Of a DNA stretch of 64,000 nucleotides, positions 54,026-64,000 are shown one piece after another. The stretch is from Phascolarctos cinereus. Lineage: Eukaryota; Chordata; Mammalia; Diprotodontia; Phascolarctidae. Location: assembly GCF_002099425.1 (NCBI RefSeq), contig NW_018343987.1:15191501-15255500 (forward strand). The letters run 5' to 3'. The position numbers and the translations under genes were made by a program. The notes beneath the pieces are model-generated. The model was not told where the DNA came from. It worked only from the letters and a program-made list of their open reading frames with translations, and did no database searches. Position 1 is the stretch's first letter. Each line of letters opens with the position of its first letter.

Positions 54026-55475
54026 GATATAAGGTGATGAATGTCTGCCCTAGGGTGGTTGCAGTGTCACAGGAGAGAAAAGGGACATACATGCAATGTT
54101 GAGAAGGTACAAATGACAGGACATAGCAGCTGATTGGATATGGGAAGTGAGAGAGTGAGGAATTATGGATAATCCCTAGGTTTTGAGCCTGAGGGAATGG
54201 GACGATACGATGGTGGTACCCTCAACTGTAATAGCGAATGTAGGAAGAGGGGAGAATTTGGGAGGAAAGAAAATGAATTCAGTTTTGGATATGCTGAGTT
54301 TAAGATATTCTTTGAGATGCTCAATAAGCAGTCAGAAATGTGAGACTGGAGATCAGCAGAGAGGTTAGGGCCAGATAAGAAGACTTGGGAATCATGACCA
54401 TAACGAAGATAATTGAATCCATGGGACCTAATGAGATCAGCAAGTGTGAGAAGAGAAGAGGGCCCAGAACAGAGCCCTGTGGGGCATCCATGGTTAGTAG
54501 GCATGCCCTGAATTCAGTACAATGAATATCCAACAAAGAAGAATAAAGAGTGGTTCAATAAGCCAGTAGAGAACAGTATCACAAAACCTGACAGAAAAGC
54601 AAATATCAAGGAGAAGAAGGTGACTGACAAGTGTCAAAGGATGCAGAAAGGGCAAGAAGACTGAGCATTGGGAAAATGCCATCATATCTGGCAATTAAAT
54701 CATTAATAACTTTGGAGTTTCAGTTTAATGATAAGGTCAGAGAACACACTGAGGAGAATTTAGAAGAGAAGGAAAGGAAAGGCAACAAAGGCATTCATTG
54801 TAGATGGCCTTCTCAAAGAGTTTGGTCACAAAAAAGGAGGATAGAGATAAGATAATAGTCAGCAGGGATGGATGGATTAAGGGAGAGATTTTTGAAAACG
54901 GGCTAAGATATTTGTAGGTGATAGGGAACAGCTAGTAGAAAAGGAGAGGTTAAAAATTAGTGTGAGGGGAGATGATACAGAAGGCAATCTGTTAGAGAAG
55001 ATGGGATGGAATGGTATAATTTGTGTATGTAGAGGGGGTCCACTTGGGCAAGGAGAAGGTTCGCCTTTACTTGTAGAACTGGGGTGGAGGAGATAGTGGT
55101 GGAAGACATGTGAATGATGTGAAATGAGGAGGAGGGGAGAAGACAGAGCGCTCAGTGAATGACCTCAACTTTTTCAGTGAAATATGAGGCAAGATTCTCA
55201 GGTAAAAGTGTAGAAGAAAGGTCATGGGAGGTTTTGGGGAGTGAGGCAAAAGTTTGGGAAATCTGCTGTAGTGAGTAAAATAATGAATTAATTATGGATA
55301 TGCAAAAGGATTGTCTTGCAGCAGTGAGGACCCAGTTGGGATTATGTAGCACAAATCTGTCATGGATCCAGTCAACATGAGTTTGTTATTTTCTCTGGCT
55401 TCATTCAAAAACTTGGAAAGAGGAGCAAAAGCAGTGGATTGTAGGAATGATCCAAGGGTGAGGCTTGGTAGGGAA
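54026..55475 (-). mobile_element. L2 LINE (antisense), longest copy in the window
   Basis: The minus strand at about 54494-54330 reads M-D-A-P-Q-G-S-V-L-G-P-L-L-F-S, the L2 reverse-transcriptase motif in frame. Other ordered antisense blocks are 'tgtcaaaggatgcagaaagg' at about 54634 (sense L2 'FDT' region) and 'acctcaactttttcagtgaa' at about 55161. It spans RT and the region 5' of it; about 1.45 kb with few insertions. Confidence 0.85.
54163..54694 (-). pseudogene. L2 ORF2 reverse-transcriptase remnant
   Basis: Overlapping open pieces (54694-54494, 54536-54321, 54504-54163) cover part of L2 RT. The P-Q-G-S-V-L-G-P-L-L-F block is preserved, and downstream text keeps L2-like D-L-Q-S-H-I-S-D-C-L-L. 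At least two frame changes. No catalytic D-D box survives in a continuous frame. Confidence 0.75.
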
Positions 55476-55489
55476 AGATCTCTCAGTGT

Positions 55490-55610
55490 ATCCCAGACAA
55501 CTATATAAGAATGACAAGTTACAAACTAGTTGCAGATCTGTATCAAAGGAGAGAGTTTTCACACCTGGAGTTATCTCCACTAATAAAAATAATGGGACCC
55601 ACCCCTATCC
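55490..55610 (+). mobile_element. tRNA-derived CORE-SINE, 3' part
   Basis: 'aagttacaaactagttgcag' and 'cacctggagttatctccact' match the tail of the SINE at 3600-3850. Confidence 0.6.
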
Positions 55611-55689
55611 CAAATGGAACTGAAAAGTATCTTGTCATCCTGTACCCTTTCCATTTTGACTTCTTTCAAAGACTGAAAGGATAATTATT

Positions 55690-55915
55690 AAGTGATAACT
55701 TACCTTGTATAGTACATTATGCTTTGCAAAACACTTATAATTGCTCGTGCTTATAAAGTGATTCTTTATTCATGATAACCTTTTAAGGTAGGTATACAAG
55801 TATTGCCCCCATTTTAAAGGGACCTACTCAGGACTACATCTAGCAAGTAAACATGGACTCAAACCACACCTTCTGATTCTAAGAACTCTGCTTCTTATTT
55901 TATACCACGTGGTAA
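55690..55915 (-). mobile_element. THER1/MIR SINE (antisense)
   Basis: 'tatgctttgcaaaacactta', 'aaccttttaaggtaggtata' and 'ggactacatctagcaagtaa' are in order but eroded. Confidence 0.65.
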
Positions 55916-56059
55916 GGAAGTAGTGAAATTAATGCCATTAACATCACTTCCCATGTCCTTTCCTTTAGTTCTTTTCACTGTTCCAGATTTCTCTATCCAA
56001 TCCAGTCCAATCTCACTATCATCTACTGAGTGATTAATATGCACAAAGCACTGTGTCAG

Positions 56060-56600
56060 ATGTTAGGGGGTCCACTTCCCTGCCTGAAGTCTTTTGTCTC
56101 TCCCATCCATCCTCCACGTTGATCTTCCTAAAGTGCAAGTCTGACTATATCACTCCATGGTCAGTCAACTCCGGTGACTCCCTATTGCCTTCAGACTTAA
56201 ATACAAAATTCTCTTTTTGGTTTTTAAGAGCCTTTCAAAACCTGGCCTGTTCCCGGTGCTGTTACACCTACCATGTACTCTGTAAGCCAGTGACACTAGC
56301 CTCCTTTGCTGCTTCTTACATAAGATACTCCGTCTCCCAACTAGGCATTTTCATTGTCTGTCCCTGCGCCTGAAATGTTCTCACTCCTCATCTATGTCTC
56401 CTAACTCTCCTGATTTCCTTCAAGTCTCATTTAAAGCCTCATATTCTATATGAACCCTTCCTCAATCTTCCTTAATCTTAGTATCTTCAACCTATCCTGA
56501 ATAGATCTTATTTGTACGTATATTGTCTCCACTATTAGACTGCAAGCTCCTTAAGTGCAGAGACTGTCTTTTCTTTGTGTCCTTAACAAAAGTTTATTGC
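56060..56600 (+). mobile_element. L2 LINE, 3' half (sense)
   Basis: 'aagtgcaagtctgactatat', 'gactccctattgccttcaga', 'gtaagccagtgacactagcc', 'gacactag' region, 'ccttcaagtctcatttaaag' and 'gactgcaagctccttaagtg' are ordered L2 blocks. Confidence 0.85.
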
Positions 56601-56604
56601 CTCA

Positions 56605-56800
56605 ACTAGTTCCAACACTAGCACTTCCTGTGTGTGTGGCCATGAGCAAACTCTTTGGGCTTCAGTTTCCCCACCCGAAAAATGGAGATTAGAATACTTG
56701 ACACATAGACCTCATGTGATTGTTGTGGGGATCAAATTACATAATGCAGTACCCTTTTAAAACTTTAACCTTCTCTAAAATGTAGCAGGTAGCTCTCATA
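56605..56800 (+). mobile_element. MIR SINE
   Basis: 'cacttcctgtgtgtgtggcc' and 'gggcttcagtttccccaccc', then the tail 'gattgttgtggggatcaaat'. Confidence 0.7.
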
Positions 56801-56804
56801 GTCC

Positions 56805-57364
56805 CATACCTTTCCAATATATGTTCTACACAGTTGCCAAAATAATCTTAATAAAGCATTGATTTGACTATGTCACTATCCTCCTACCCAATAAAAATTC
56901 ATCAATAGCTCCCTATTGCCTCAAGAATAAAATTTAATCTCTTCAGCTTAGCATTTAAAACTCTGTGCTTGTCTGTCAAGATTTATTTCACATTATTTTG
57001 TTTCATGCATTCTCCATTCTAGCTGTTCCCTGAATTTAGTATTCCATTTCCTGCTTCTATGACTGTTCATAGACTGTGCTCTACGTCCAAAATGCACTTT
57101 GGCTCACTTCCGCCTTGAAGAATCCTAGATTCCTTGTAAGAACACCTCTGCAGTACTCCCTACATAAGGCTTTTATGGATCTTCCAGTTATTAGCGTCAC
57201 TGTCTCTTGAAATTACGTTGTGTTATTGTGTATGTGTGTGTACATGTATACACATATATGTGTATCTATGTACATATGTATGTGTGTATTTATAAATCTG
57301 TATTTTCTACTTATCTGTATATATGTTGTAGAATATGTGCTCCTGGAGGGCAGGAATGAATGAA
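56805..57364 (+). mobile_element. L2 LINE, 3' half (sense), second copy
   Basis: 'gacacagttgccaaaataat'-like start, 'agctccctattgcctcaaga', 'agcatttaaaactctgtgct' and the terminal 'gctcctggagggcaggaatg'. A TG/TA microsatellite lies at about 57220-57290. Confidence 0.75.
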
Positions 57365-57365
57365 T

Positions 57366-57485
57366 TTTTAAAAAATCATTAAGTGCTCACAATGTACCAA
57401 ACGCTATATTAAGTACTAGGAATACAAATGCAAAAGGCAAACAGACAGTTCTTACCCTCAAGGATCTTTCATTCTCATAAAGGGA
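57366..57485 (-). mobile_element. L2 LINE, 3' end (antisense)
   Basis: 'aagtgctcacaatgtaccaa' and 'ttaccctcaaggatctttca'. It abuts the preceding sense L2 tail. Confidence 0.7.
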
Positions 57486-58030
57486 GGCCACACAGGTTGA
57501 CGAATGGTGGTCAGAGAAGGGTGTTTGGGTCTAGAAAGTCACAGAGATAGTGAGTTGGAGCCATAGGGAAGTTGATTGGCATACTAACCCTTTCCAGTAG
57601 CAATGGAAGCATTGATTTTATTATGGTTTCACAGCTGGAAAGCAAGGGTGGTAGGGGTGAAGGAAGGGGAGGGCATATATGCAGCAGCAGAATGGATAAC
57701 ATGAAAATATCCAGGGTGGATTTTGAGGCATGGTAGGAACAACCTACATGTAGTGGACTATGTTATGGACTCACCAAAAAGGACACAACATGTTGAAAGT
57801 AAGACATTCCATAATCAAAAGGGTTAAATCTCCCAGTGCAAATGAGTAGTGGTCTGGAGGGTTCGGGCCAGGCAGACGACAATTACGTACCCCAGCTGGG
57901 GTAGAATGTAAAGCATTGACAGAATCAGTTGCCTGTATGTGTATGCTCATACGTGTGTATACACACACGTATGTGTATACAGACACATAAATAGTGGGTC
58001 ATGTGATGAAATCACCAAACTATTTAAGTC
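57486..58030. other. Unassigned sequence with a near-palindromic CA/TG patch
   Basis: 57949-57974 is almost self-complementary ('catacgtgtgtatacacaca' then CGTATG). Otherwise no repeat is recognised. Confidence 0.4.
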
Positions 58031-58034
58031 TTGT

Positions 58035-58205
58035 CTTTATACTCTGTACCATGAAGCTAGCAGCTACTAAATAAATGTTTGTTGAATTGAATGATTATCC
58101 TATGGTGGAATGTAAGATCCTTGAGGGCAGAAACATTTTCATCTTTGTCCTTGTATCATTAGTACCTTTGTACATAGTAGGTGCTTAATAAATGCTTGAA
58201 GTGAA
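58035..58205 (+). mobile_element. Two tandem L2 3' tails
   Basis: 58050-58095 ends in 'aataaatgtttgttgaattg'. 58096-58205 repeats the terminus ('gatccttgagggcagaaaca', 'agtaggtgcttaataaatgc'). Confidence 0.75.
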
Positions 58206-60550
58206 TTTCCTTCTCAGGAATCCCTAGAATTTGGCTCCACAATTGGCCCTGGAGTCCCTGAAAGATGGAATTCATATGATTGGCCAGAATAATAACATTT
58301 TCCCCTTTAACGAATGGGGTTACCCACCCACTTGTGCTGTCTCATGTGAGCTGTGGGTATGATGAGCTAGTGGCCAGATGACCAGTTTCTTCTTTTTCCT
58401 AGAAGAACTAAAACGAGATGATCCGAAGCCCAAAGGCTCTGCTTTGCAACTCTTCCGCTTTCCTTCCCAGCCTGCAGGCTGCAGAGGCAGGAGAATATGA
58501 AATCCAGTGTGGGAGGCTAAAAATAGCTTCAAAGTCGATGTTAATTTGGCTCGCACAGAGGTGCTGGACTAGAGGCTCCAGCTGTTCTCAGGACTGACTC
58601 ACAGGTCTTTAGCACGGGGAGTCAGCCATTCTCAGATATCCTCTTCAAGTCATTTGTAACCTTTTGAAAATCATCCTAATTGTGTTTCATGTTGTTTAAA
58701 TGCATCGCCCCTGGGAGTTGAGATTTCAAAGGGCCCAGATAGCTCTCCATCTTCTCTGGGGAAGAGTGCAGGTCATGAACATCCTTTCTTGGAATAATGG
58801 CCGTCTTTTGGAGGGGCTCTTACCCCCAAACCATTAGCATCTTGATTCGGAGGGAATCAAAAGATCCGTCAATCAACACCAAATGAGGACATTATTTTGA
58901 TCGATAGAGCAGCTTTTAAAGGCCCCAGTGCCTGTGACATCATACAAAAACAAGTCGTAATTGAGAATTAACCAAACTTTTATCTGATGTAATTCTGAAC
59001 TTCACCTTTCAAATAAAGCCAAGTTAAAAAAAATAATAACCTACAACCCTCAGTGTCTGGATTCAGTCTGGCAGATTCTACAAGTAGTATTTTCAGTCCT
59101 GGCCAACGCTTCACATTACCTCTCGGCTGCACAACAGGACTGGAGATAATTACTTCCCCAAACCTTTTATTGCTAAGTAGTAGCTGATAAAGGAACATTC
59201 TTCCTGGGGTTTGACTGGGCACTGCCTAAATATCCTCCAGAGTGGTCACTGATAATAGTTACTTGACATCGAAAAAAGTCTGAGATTTCCAGACACAGGC
59301 TGTGTATATCTGACCACAAGGAATGGTTTCAAGACTGTTTTTATCTGCATAAGCCAGGAACCACTATGTTCTGTGTTAAGACAGTAGCACCTCCTGCCCA
59401 TCCTTAGTTCTCTAAGTTGGCACACTTAAAAAAATATGGGAGTGGTTGTGATTTAGGGTCACTTGACGAAAGAAAAATCATCAACAGCAATAATTTGTCC
59501 CACTGGTCTTCTTGAAATCCCTAGTATTAAAGGCCTTTTTAAGGAGCTGTATACTTGATTGGGTTAAGAGCTCATCTCACCAAAGAAATTAATCCATTAT
59601 AATTTTCACAAAGCAGAGTTTCCCTGAGTACAAGCTTTCCTTTTTTTTTCTCTGCTACATAAAGAGTTGATAAAGGGGGCACCTCACAGCTACAGTCTAC
59701 AGAAGTTCATTTAGATTCATCTATGGCTTATTCTCCCTAGTGGTGGTTCCTCCTCATGACCTGACCAGCTCAGGTCAGGTTCCCAGATCTCTTCTGTGTA
59801 CAAACCAATGGGTCCCTTTCCAAAGGGATTCCACTCTCCAAAGAACATATAGATAAGACACTGCTCCACAGACTCACATTGTAAGGGGAGATTTGAAGAG
59901 AAACACACCAACCTATACAACTGGACTAAGGAGGGTTGTAGCCTGACACTGTGGATAAATTGATCACAGAGTCACATGAGTATTCCAATTCTGGAACTCA
60001 TTCATTAACCAAAATTAACATGTTGTATGAAAGCAGAGCAGAAACAAATGGTTAGATCACATCACCAGCATCAGGGTGTACCTACCATTGATTCCCATAG
60101 GCTAACTGCCAAGGGACAATGGAAGCATGTGGATGTCATTTATCCATCTGTCAAATCCCATATAGCTTAATTAGGGAATGTGCATTAATGACCCTGGGCA
60201 AGTTGTGTGGTGATCATAAAGATAGCAGGCTTTGGACAGACATCATACAAGAGAAAGGCTCTGCCAATAAGACAGGAAGAAACCACGAGGTTCTAGGCCT
60301 ACAGCATAATTTTGTCCAAAGCTGCATGATACGTGAGGGACAATCAAGGGACATAAATCTTGCTTCTCTGTCTAGTAGCATTGTGACTACTAAAATCCTA
60401 GAGTTCTACAAAATTTTATCATCTCCACCCTCATTGGCTTTTTGCTAGGTATCGACTCCCATAATTTAAAGCCTATAAAAAAACACAATAGAAAAACATA
60501 AAACCCATGTGAAGAAAGAAATTCTTTTTTGAGCTTTAGAGGTGGCCTAT
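58206..60550. other. Longest repeat-poor block; candidate conserved noncoding region
   Basis: About 2.3 kb with no repeat I can recognise, the longest such block here. 58560-59300 is rich in transcription-factor-like words: TGACTCA near 58593, TGACATCA near 58935, several TAATTA/AATTA cores and AAAGGCCCC. No open frame above about 110 codons and no known domain. I read it as possible enhancer-type DNA, but conservation cannot be seen from one sequence. Confidence 0.4.
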
Positions 60551-60552
60551 GT

Positions 60553-60803
60553 ATAGCTAGTATTTATAGAGCGCCTTAAGGTTTGTAAAGTGCTTTACAA
60601 ATATTATCTTATCTGATCCTCCCAACAATCCGAGGAGGTAGGTATTATTATCCCCATTTTACAGATGAGGAAACTGAGGCAGACAGAGGTAAAGTGACTT
60701 GTCTAGGATCACACAGCTAGTAAGTATCTGAGGCTGGATTTGAACTCAGGTATTCCTGACTTCAGGCCCAACACTCTATCCACTGTGCTACCTAGCTGTC
60801 TGG
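60553..60803 (-). mobile_element. THER1-type SINE (antisense), full length and well preserved
   Basis: 'gcgccttaaggtttgtaaag', 'gatcctcccaacaatccgag', 'ccattttacagatgaggaaa', 'tcacacagctagtaagtatc' and 'ctatccactgtgctacctag' are complete from tail to tRNA-like head. One of the least eroded SINEs here. Confidence 0.92.
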
Positions 60804-61708
60804 ATGAGCACTTTTGAGGAGACTGAAACACTGATATTTGGCTTGCATTCATTTGCATTTCCTCTTCCCTTGGTTTGGAGAATAGAAGTTAGGTGCAAGT
60901 GATTAGGTAGTAATAATGGGCAAACATCCCAAGACCTACCATGCCCTAAAGAGGCATCCTGATCAGGTGAGAATTCACCTGGGATTATGTAATAGGTGAG
61001 TGAGCTCAGTGCAGAGCATTCAGGCAGTGTTTCCTCAGTATAAGGGGTGTTCCATAAGGCCTTCTGGCCTAGAAGACAGCGGGAGGGCCACAAGAGAGCT
61101 AGATACTCCAGGTTTAGGGTTGCATCATTGACCAGTCTAAGCCTGAGGAGCTACAACTAAATGGAATAGAACACAAAGTTTAGGTACCACCCAGACTGTG
61201 ACCTGGCTGTTTTCTGTCCTGCATACATGGTGTATTGTTTTTCAACCTGCATATTCTTTTTTTTTCCTGTAAATGAACCTGGAAATTTTACATATGTTGT
61301 ATACAGTGTATGGGGGAAGACAATGGGAAGAGAAAGACAAAGTAGATGCTGGAGGGTGGGACAGTAGCTGAAAAAGTGGGTGAAGTGAGTAGGGATGAAT
61401 GAGGTCATCCCTGGGATGTTATGGATTCAGCTTGAATCATATCACAAAGGCTGATTGTTAAATTTTCTGTGTTAGCATTTACACCTTAGAAAGGCCAAAG
61501 GCTACAAATTGTGATTCAGTTTATTGTTTTGTTGTTAGTAAAGTGATGGAGAAAATATTGATAATGTAGCTTAAACTTAAGAGTGTGTTTTCCGCTCCTA
61601 GAGGCCCACTTGTTAACATTGCCTTTAGGTGGAACAGATCTCTGAATTGTAAAAATCAAAATCAAGTTGGTTTAGGAATTAGGAATGTCCTGAAGGCTCA
61701 TTGTATTG
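60804..61708. other. Unassigned sequence
   Basis: No firm repeat. 61420-61620 has the look of an interspersed element ('ctgattgttaaattttctgt') that I cannot name. Confidence 0.35.
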
Positions 61709-61945
61709 GATTGTTGTTTCTCAGTTGTGTCCAACTCTTCGTGACCCCATTTGGGATTTTCTTAGCAAAGATACAGGAGTGGTTTGCCATTTCCATCTCC
61801 AGCTCGTTTGACAGATTGACAAAACTGAGGCAAACAGGGTTAAGTGACTTGCCCAGAGTCACGTAGTTAGTAGGTATCTTAGGTCATATTTGAACTCAGG
61901 TCTTCTGACTCTAGGCCTGGCACTCTATTCACTGTGTACCTTGCA
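61709..61945 (-). mobile_element. RTE-tailed tRNA SINE (antisense)
   Basis: 'ttgttgtttctcagttgtgt', 'gtgaccccatttgggatttt', 'gagtggtttgccatttccat' and 'ggcctggcactctattcact'. Flanks 'cattgtattgga' (61698) and 'cattgaatgga' (61952) look like an eroded target duplication. Confidence 0.88.
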
Positions 61946-62219
61946 GCCCTCCATTGAATGGAATTTCACTGAAATAGTGAAGGGGGCTAAAAGCAGAGGT
62001 CCCCTGGATCATTGTTGAGGAGAGAGAATCCTGGGCAAGGTGAAGCCAACAAGACTGAAAGCTCTGTGTTGGATGCTTTACAACCCACATCATCATCTAG
62101 CACCTGTGAGTAATACATAAACCTGGGAAAGGACCTTGTGAAATGCCCAGACATTCAAAGGAGAAGAATTACAGTCAAACCTACTCCAAGATGAATCCAG
62201 TTAAACTGAAACCTCATCT

Positions 62220-62450
62220 TACAGTGTGGTCTAGTAGAAATTACACTGGATTTGCATCAAATGCAGTTATATATGTAAAGTTCTTTGTAAATCTTAAAGC
62301 ACAGTAGAAATACTACTATTGTTGTTGTTGATTTTTGGAGCATGAGGGCCTTACCTACATGACCTTAGTGCCTGTAGACGTTAGTTTCCTCATCTGTAAA
62401 ATGAGTTGTATCTGATGATCTTAAACAGGATCTAAATATTCTTGCCATCT
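62220..62450 (+). mobile_element. MIR/THER1 SINE pieces
   Basis: A head 'gtgtggtctagtagaaatta' is joined directly to a THER1 tail ('taaagttctttgtaaatctt'), then a second CORE ('tagtttcctcatctgtaaaa'). Either one deleted plus one truncated SINE, or a rearranged copy. Confidence 0.55.
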
Positions 62451-62477
62451 TTTCTTCCTTTCCAGCCACCCCTCCCC

Positions 62478-62690
62478 CACTTTAGGAGAAAGAGGAAAAT
62501 GACCAGAAAATAATCTGATATTAAATGTTTATACAAAACAAAAACAAAAACAAAAACAAACCACCCAATTTCCAGGACATGTCTTGGGATGAGTACACAT
62601 TCAAATTAATCTCCTATACCTCTGTATCTATAACATGGTTTGATTACTCATGTACAAAATGATCACCAGGGTACTCTGATAAGATGATCT
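62478..62690 (+). repeat. Local direct duplication, copy 1
   Basis: It shares 'tttaggagaaag', 'agaaaataatctgata', 'gacatgtcttgggat', 'tacacattcaa' and 'accagggta' in the same order with 63238-63395. An (AAAAAC)n run at about 62536-62560 and about 30 extra bases are specific to this copy. Confidence 0.75.
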
Positions 62691-62694
62691 AGTC

Positions 62695-62770
62695 TAATCC
62701 ACTTATTTTACAGATAAGGAAACTGAGTCTCAGAGAGGGAGAGCAATGTACCCAAGGTCACACAGATAAT
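62695..62770 (-). mobile_element. MIR-like SINE (antisense), partial
   Basis: 'gatgatctagtctaatccac' and 'ttacagataaggaaactgag' are the antisense MIR-like unit with its left part missing. Confidence 0.65.
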
Positions 62771-62774
62771 GCAG

Positions 62775-62940
62775 ACTCACATTACAATTGAAAGGGACCT
62801 CAGAAGCCATCCAGTCCAATTCATGCCCAAAAGGAACCCCAACTATACCATACTCAACAAAGGGACGTTCAGCCTTTACTGGAAGACTTCCAATGATGAG
62901 GAACCCACTATATTGTGTCCTATAAGCCTCGTGACTCATC
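62775..62940 (-). mobile_element. CR1/L3 LINE, 3' end (antisense)
   Basis: 'aagggacctcagaagccatc', 'agcctttactggaagacttc' and 'aatgatgaggaacccactat' are the reverse complement of the CR1/L3 C-terminal coding end. Confidence 0.75.
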
Positions 62941-63237
62941 CGCTAGCTATACCACACTCAGAAATGAACTTGGTAGGGACCTCAGGAAAGGAGAAAATGA
63001 TTCCCAGGGCCAGCAACTTCCCGTCACGGAACTGGAAGGAGGATAGGAATGTTTTAGAGCAACCATTTTGAGTCTACTTTCCCCAGGAACAGAATGGGAA
63101 TGTAGAGAAAGCAGTGTACCTTCTGGTTTGGGGGAGGAAGGAGATAGTTTTGTACTTCAGTCTTAGCTCTACCTTTAATGTAAATGTCCCTTTGCAGGAA
63201 AAAGCCAACACTAGTAGTACCTAATTAATGTAGTAAA
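62941..63237. other. Unassigned sequence
   Basis: No repeat recognised between the CR1 fragment and duplication copy 2. Confidence 0.4.
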
Positions 63238-63395
63238 CTAGTTTAGGAGAAAGAACACAATGACTAGAAAATAATCTGATACCAAATATTTATCCGATTC
63301 CAAGACATGTCTTGGGATCATTACACATTCAGATCAGTATACATTCAAATGAGTTTGATAACTCATGTCTAAAATGCTTACCAGGGTAATCAGAT
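63238..63395 (+). repeat. Local direct duplication, copy 2
   Basis: Same block order as 62478-62690. The following MIR-like SINE (63420-63565) corresponds to the partial one at 62695, so the duplicated unit was larger than the shared 160 bp. Confidence 0.75.
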
Positions 63396-63419
63396 GGCAA
63401 GAAGGACAAAAAAGATAGT

Positions 63420-63565
63420 GACAATATTCATAGGATCATAGTTTTGGATCCTGAAGGCATCTTAAAGATCATCAGGTACAATTCATTGTATTGAAAAAAA
63501 TTAGGTCTAGAGGTAATAGGGTCATGTAGGTACAAATAGGTAGAGCCAAGACTTGATACCAGGCC
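63420..63565 (-). mobile_element. MIR-like SINE (antisense)
   Basis: 'cataggatcatagttttgga' and 'cttaaagatcatcaggtaca' are the antisense MIR-like unit. The right half is eroded. Confidence 0.55.
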
Positions 63566-63584
63566 TTTATATGTCAAAATTTAA

Positions 63585-63615
63585 CAACGATAACAGTGGC
63601 ATTAAACTAATTAGG
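63585..63615 (+). repeat. Short direct repeat, copy 1
   Basis: CAAC plus 'attaaactaattagg' closely matches 63967-63997, 382 bp downstream. Confidence 0.6.
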
Positions 63616-63644
63616 CATAATTAGTTTACTAAGTTAATTTAGTT

Positions 63645-63902
63645 TGTTTTCGTCCAGTCATTTTCGGTCGTGTCTGACTCTTTGTGACCCCACTTGGGGT
63701 TTTCTTGGCAAAGATATTGGAGTGGTTTGCCATTTCCTTCTCCAGTTCATTTTACAGAAGAGGAAACTGAGTCAAACAGGGTTAAGTGACTTGCCTGGAG
63801 TCACACAGCTAGTAAGTGTCTGGGGCCAAATTTTAACTCAGAAAGATAAGTCTTCCTGACTCTAGGACCAGCACTCTATCCTCTGGACCACTGAGCTCCC
63901 CT
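63645..63902 (-). mobile_element. RTE-tailed tRNA SINE (antisense), full length
   Basis: 'ccagtcattttcggtcgtgt', 'cttggcaaagatattggagt', 'ttacagaagaggaaactgag' and 'ccagcactctatcctctgga'. It lies between the two short direct repeats. Confidence 0.9.
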
Positions 63903-63966
63903 AGCAACAACAACCACCACAATAAAAAGGTGTAAATGGGGGACCAGGCACTCATATTCAAAGAAT

Positions 63967-64000
63967 CAACAATAATAGTAGTATTAAACTAATTAGACCT
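63967..64000 (+). repeat. Short direct repeat, copy 2 (runs off the window end)
   Basis: CAAC plus 'attaaactaattagacc' repeats 63585-63615. It may continue beyond the window. Confidence 0.6.

Noticed and set aside
4199-63902. Regularly recurring conserved units that might suggest an array
   Set aside because: They are dispersed SINE copies in both orientations with unequal spacing and target duplications, not a CRISPR or satellite array.

Overview
This is marsupial genomic DNA, most likely opossum-like (Monodelphis or a relative; the species cannot be fixed from the sequence alone). The evidence is the repeat content. There is a half-L1 (HAL1) element of the kind known in opossum. There are many tRNA-derived SINEs whose tail is related to an RTE/BovB LINE, and many MIR/THER1 CORE-SINEs. 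L2 and CR1/L3 are unusually well preserved, and there is marsupial-type L1. The base composition is AT-rich, CpG is scarce and no CpG island was seen.

I found no host protein-coding exon, rRNA, tRNA gene, CRISPR array or bacterial-type operon that I can support. Nearly every longer open frame is repeat-derived or a frame through a microsatellite. The window reads as an intergenic or deep-intronic stretch built by repeated nested insertion.

Layout. 1-6.6 kb: L2, MIR and tRNA-SINE fragments plus an old LTR remnant. 6.66-9.27 kb: a 5'-truncated sense L1 with reverse-transcriptase and 3'UTR sequence. 9.87-10.48 kb: a solo LTR with matching 5-bp flanks. 11.34-14.31 kb: an almost complete antisense HAL1 (5'UTR, ORF1 and 3'UTR, no ORF2) sitting in an L2. 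14.6-26.6 kb: old MIR, L2, hAT-like and L1 remnants, with two inverted-duplication structures (20.7/21.7 kb and 24.8/26.3 kb). 26.9-32.2 kb: mostly unassigned sequence, SINEs and microsatellites. 32.2-43.1 kb: a dense nest of CR1/L3, L2, L1 and RTE, with SINEs inside them. 43.6-49.3 kb: mostly unassigned sequence with scattered SINEs. 49.4-50.5 kb: an internally deleted RTE. 51.4 kb: a third copy of the unnamed family seen at 24.8/26.3 kb. 53.2-58.2 kb: L2-rich, including the longest L2 (antisense, about 1.45 kb). 58.2-60.5 kb: the longest repeat-poor block. 61.7-64 kb: SINEs, a CR1 tail and a local direct duplication.

There is no pathway of cooperating genes here. The functional links visible are parasitic: the RTE-tailed SINEs share tail sequence with the RTE copy, and the HAL1 must have relied on L1 reverse transcriptase because it has none. 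The best candidates for real host function are the repeat-poor blocks, above all 58.2-59.65 kb, as possible conserved noncoding regulatory DNA. That is inference and needs a cross-species alignment. All family names were assigned by reading, without a repeat library, so boundaries are approximate unless flanking duplications are quoted.
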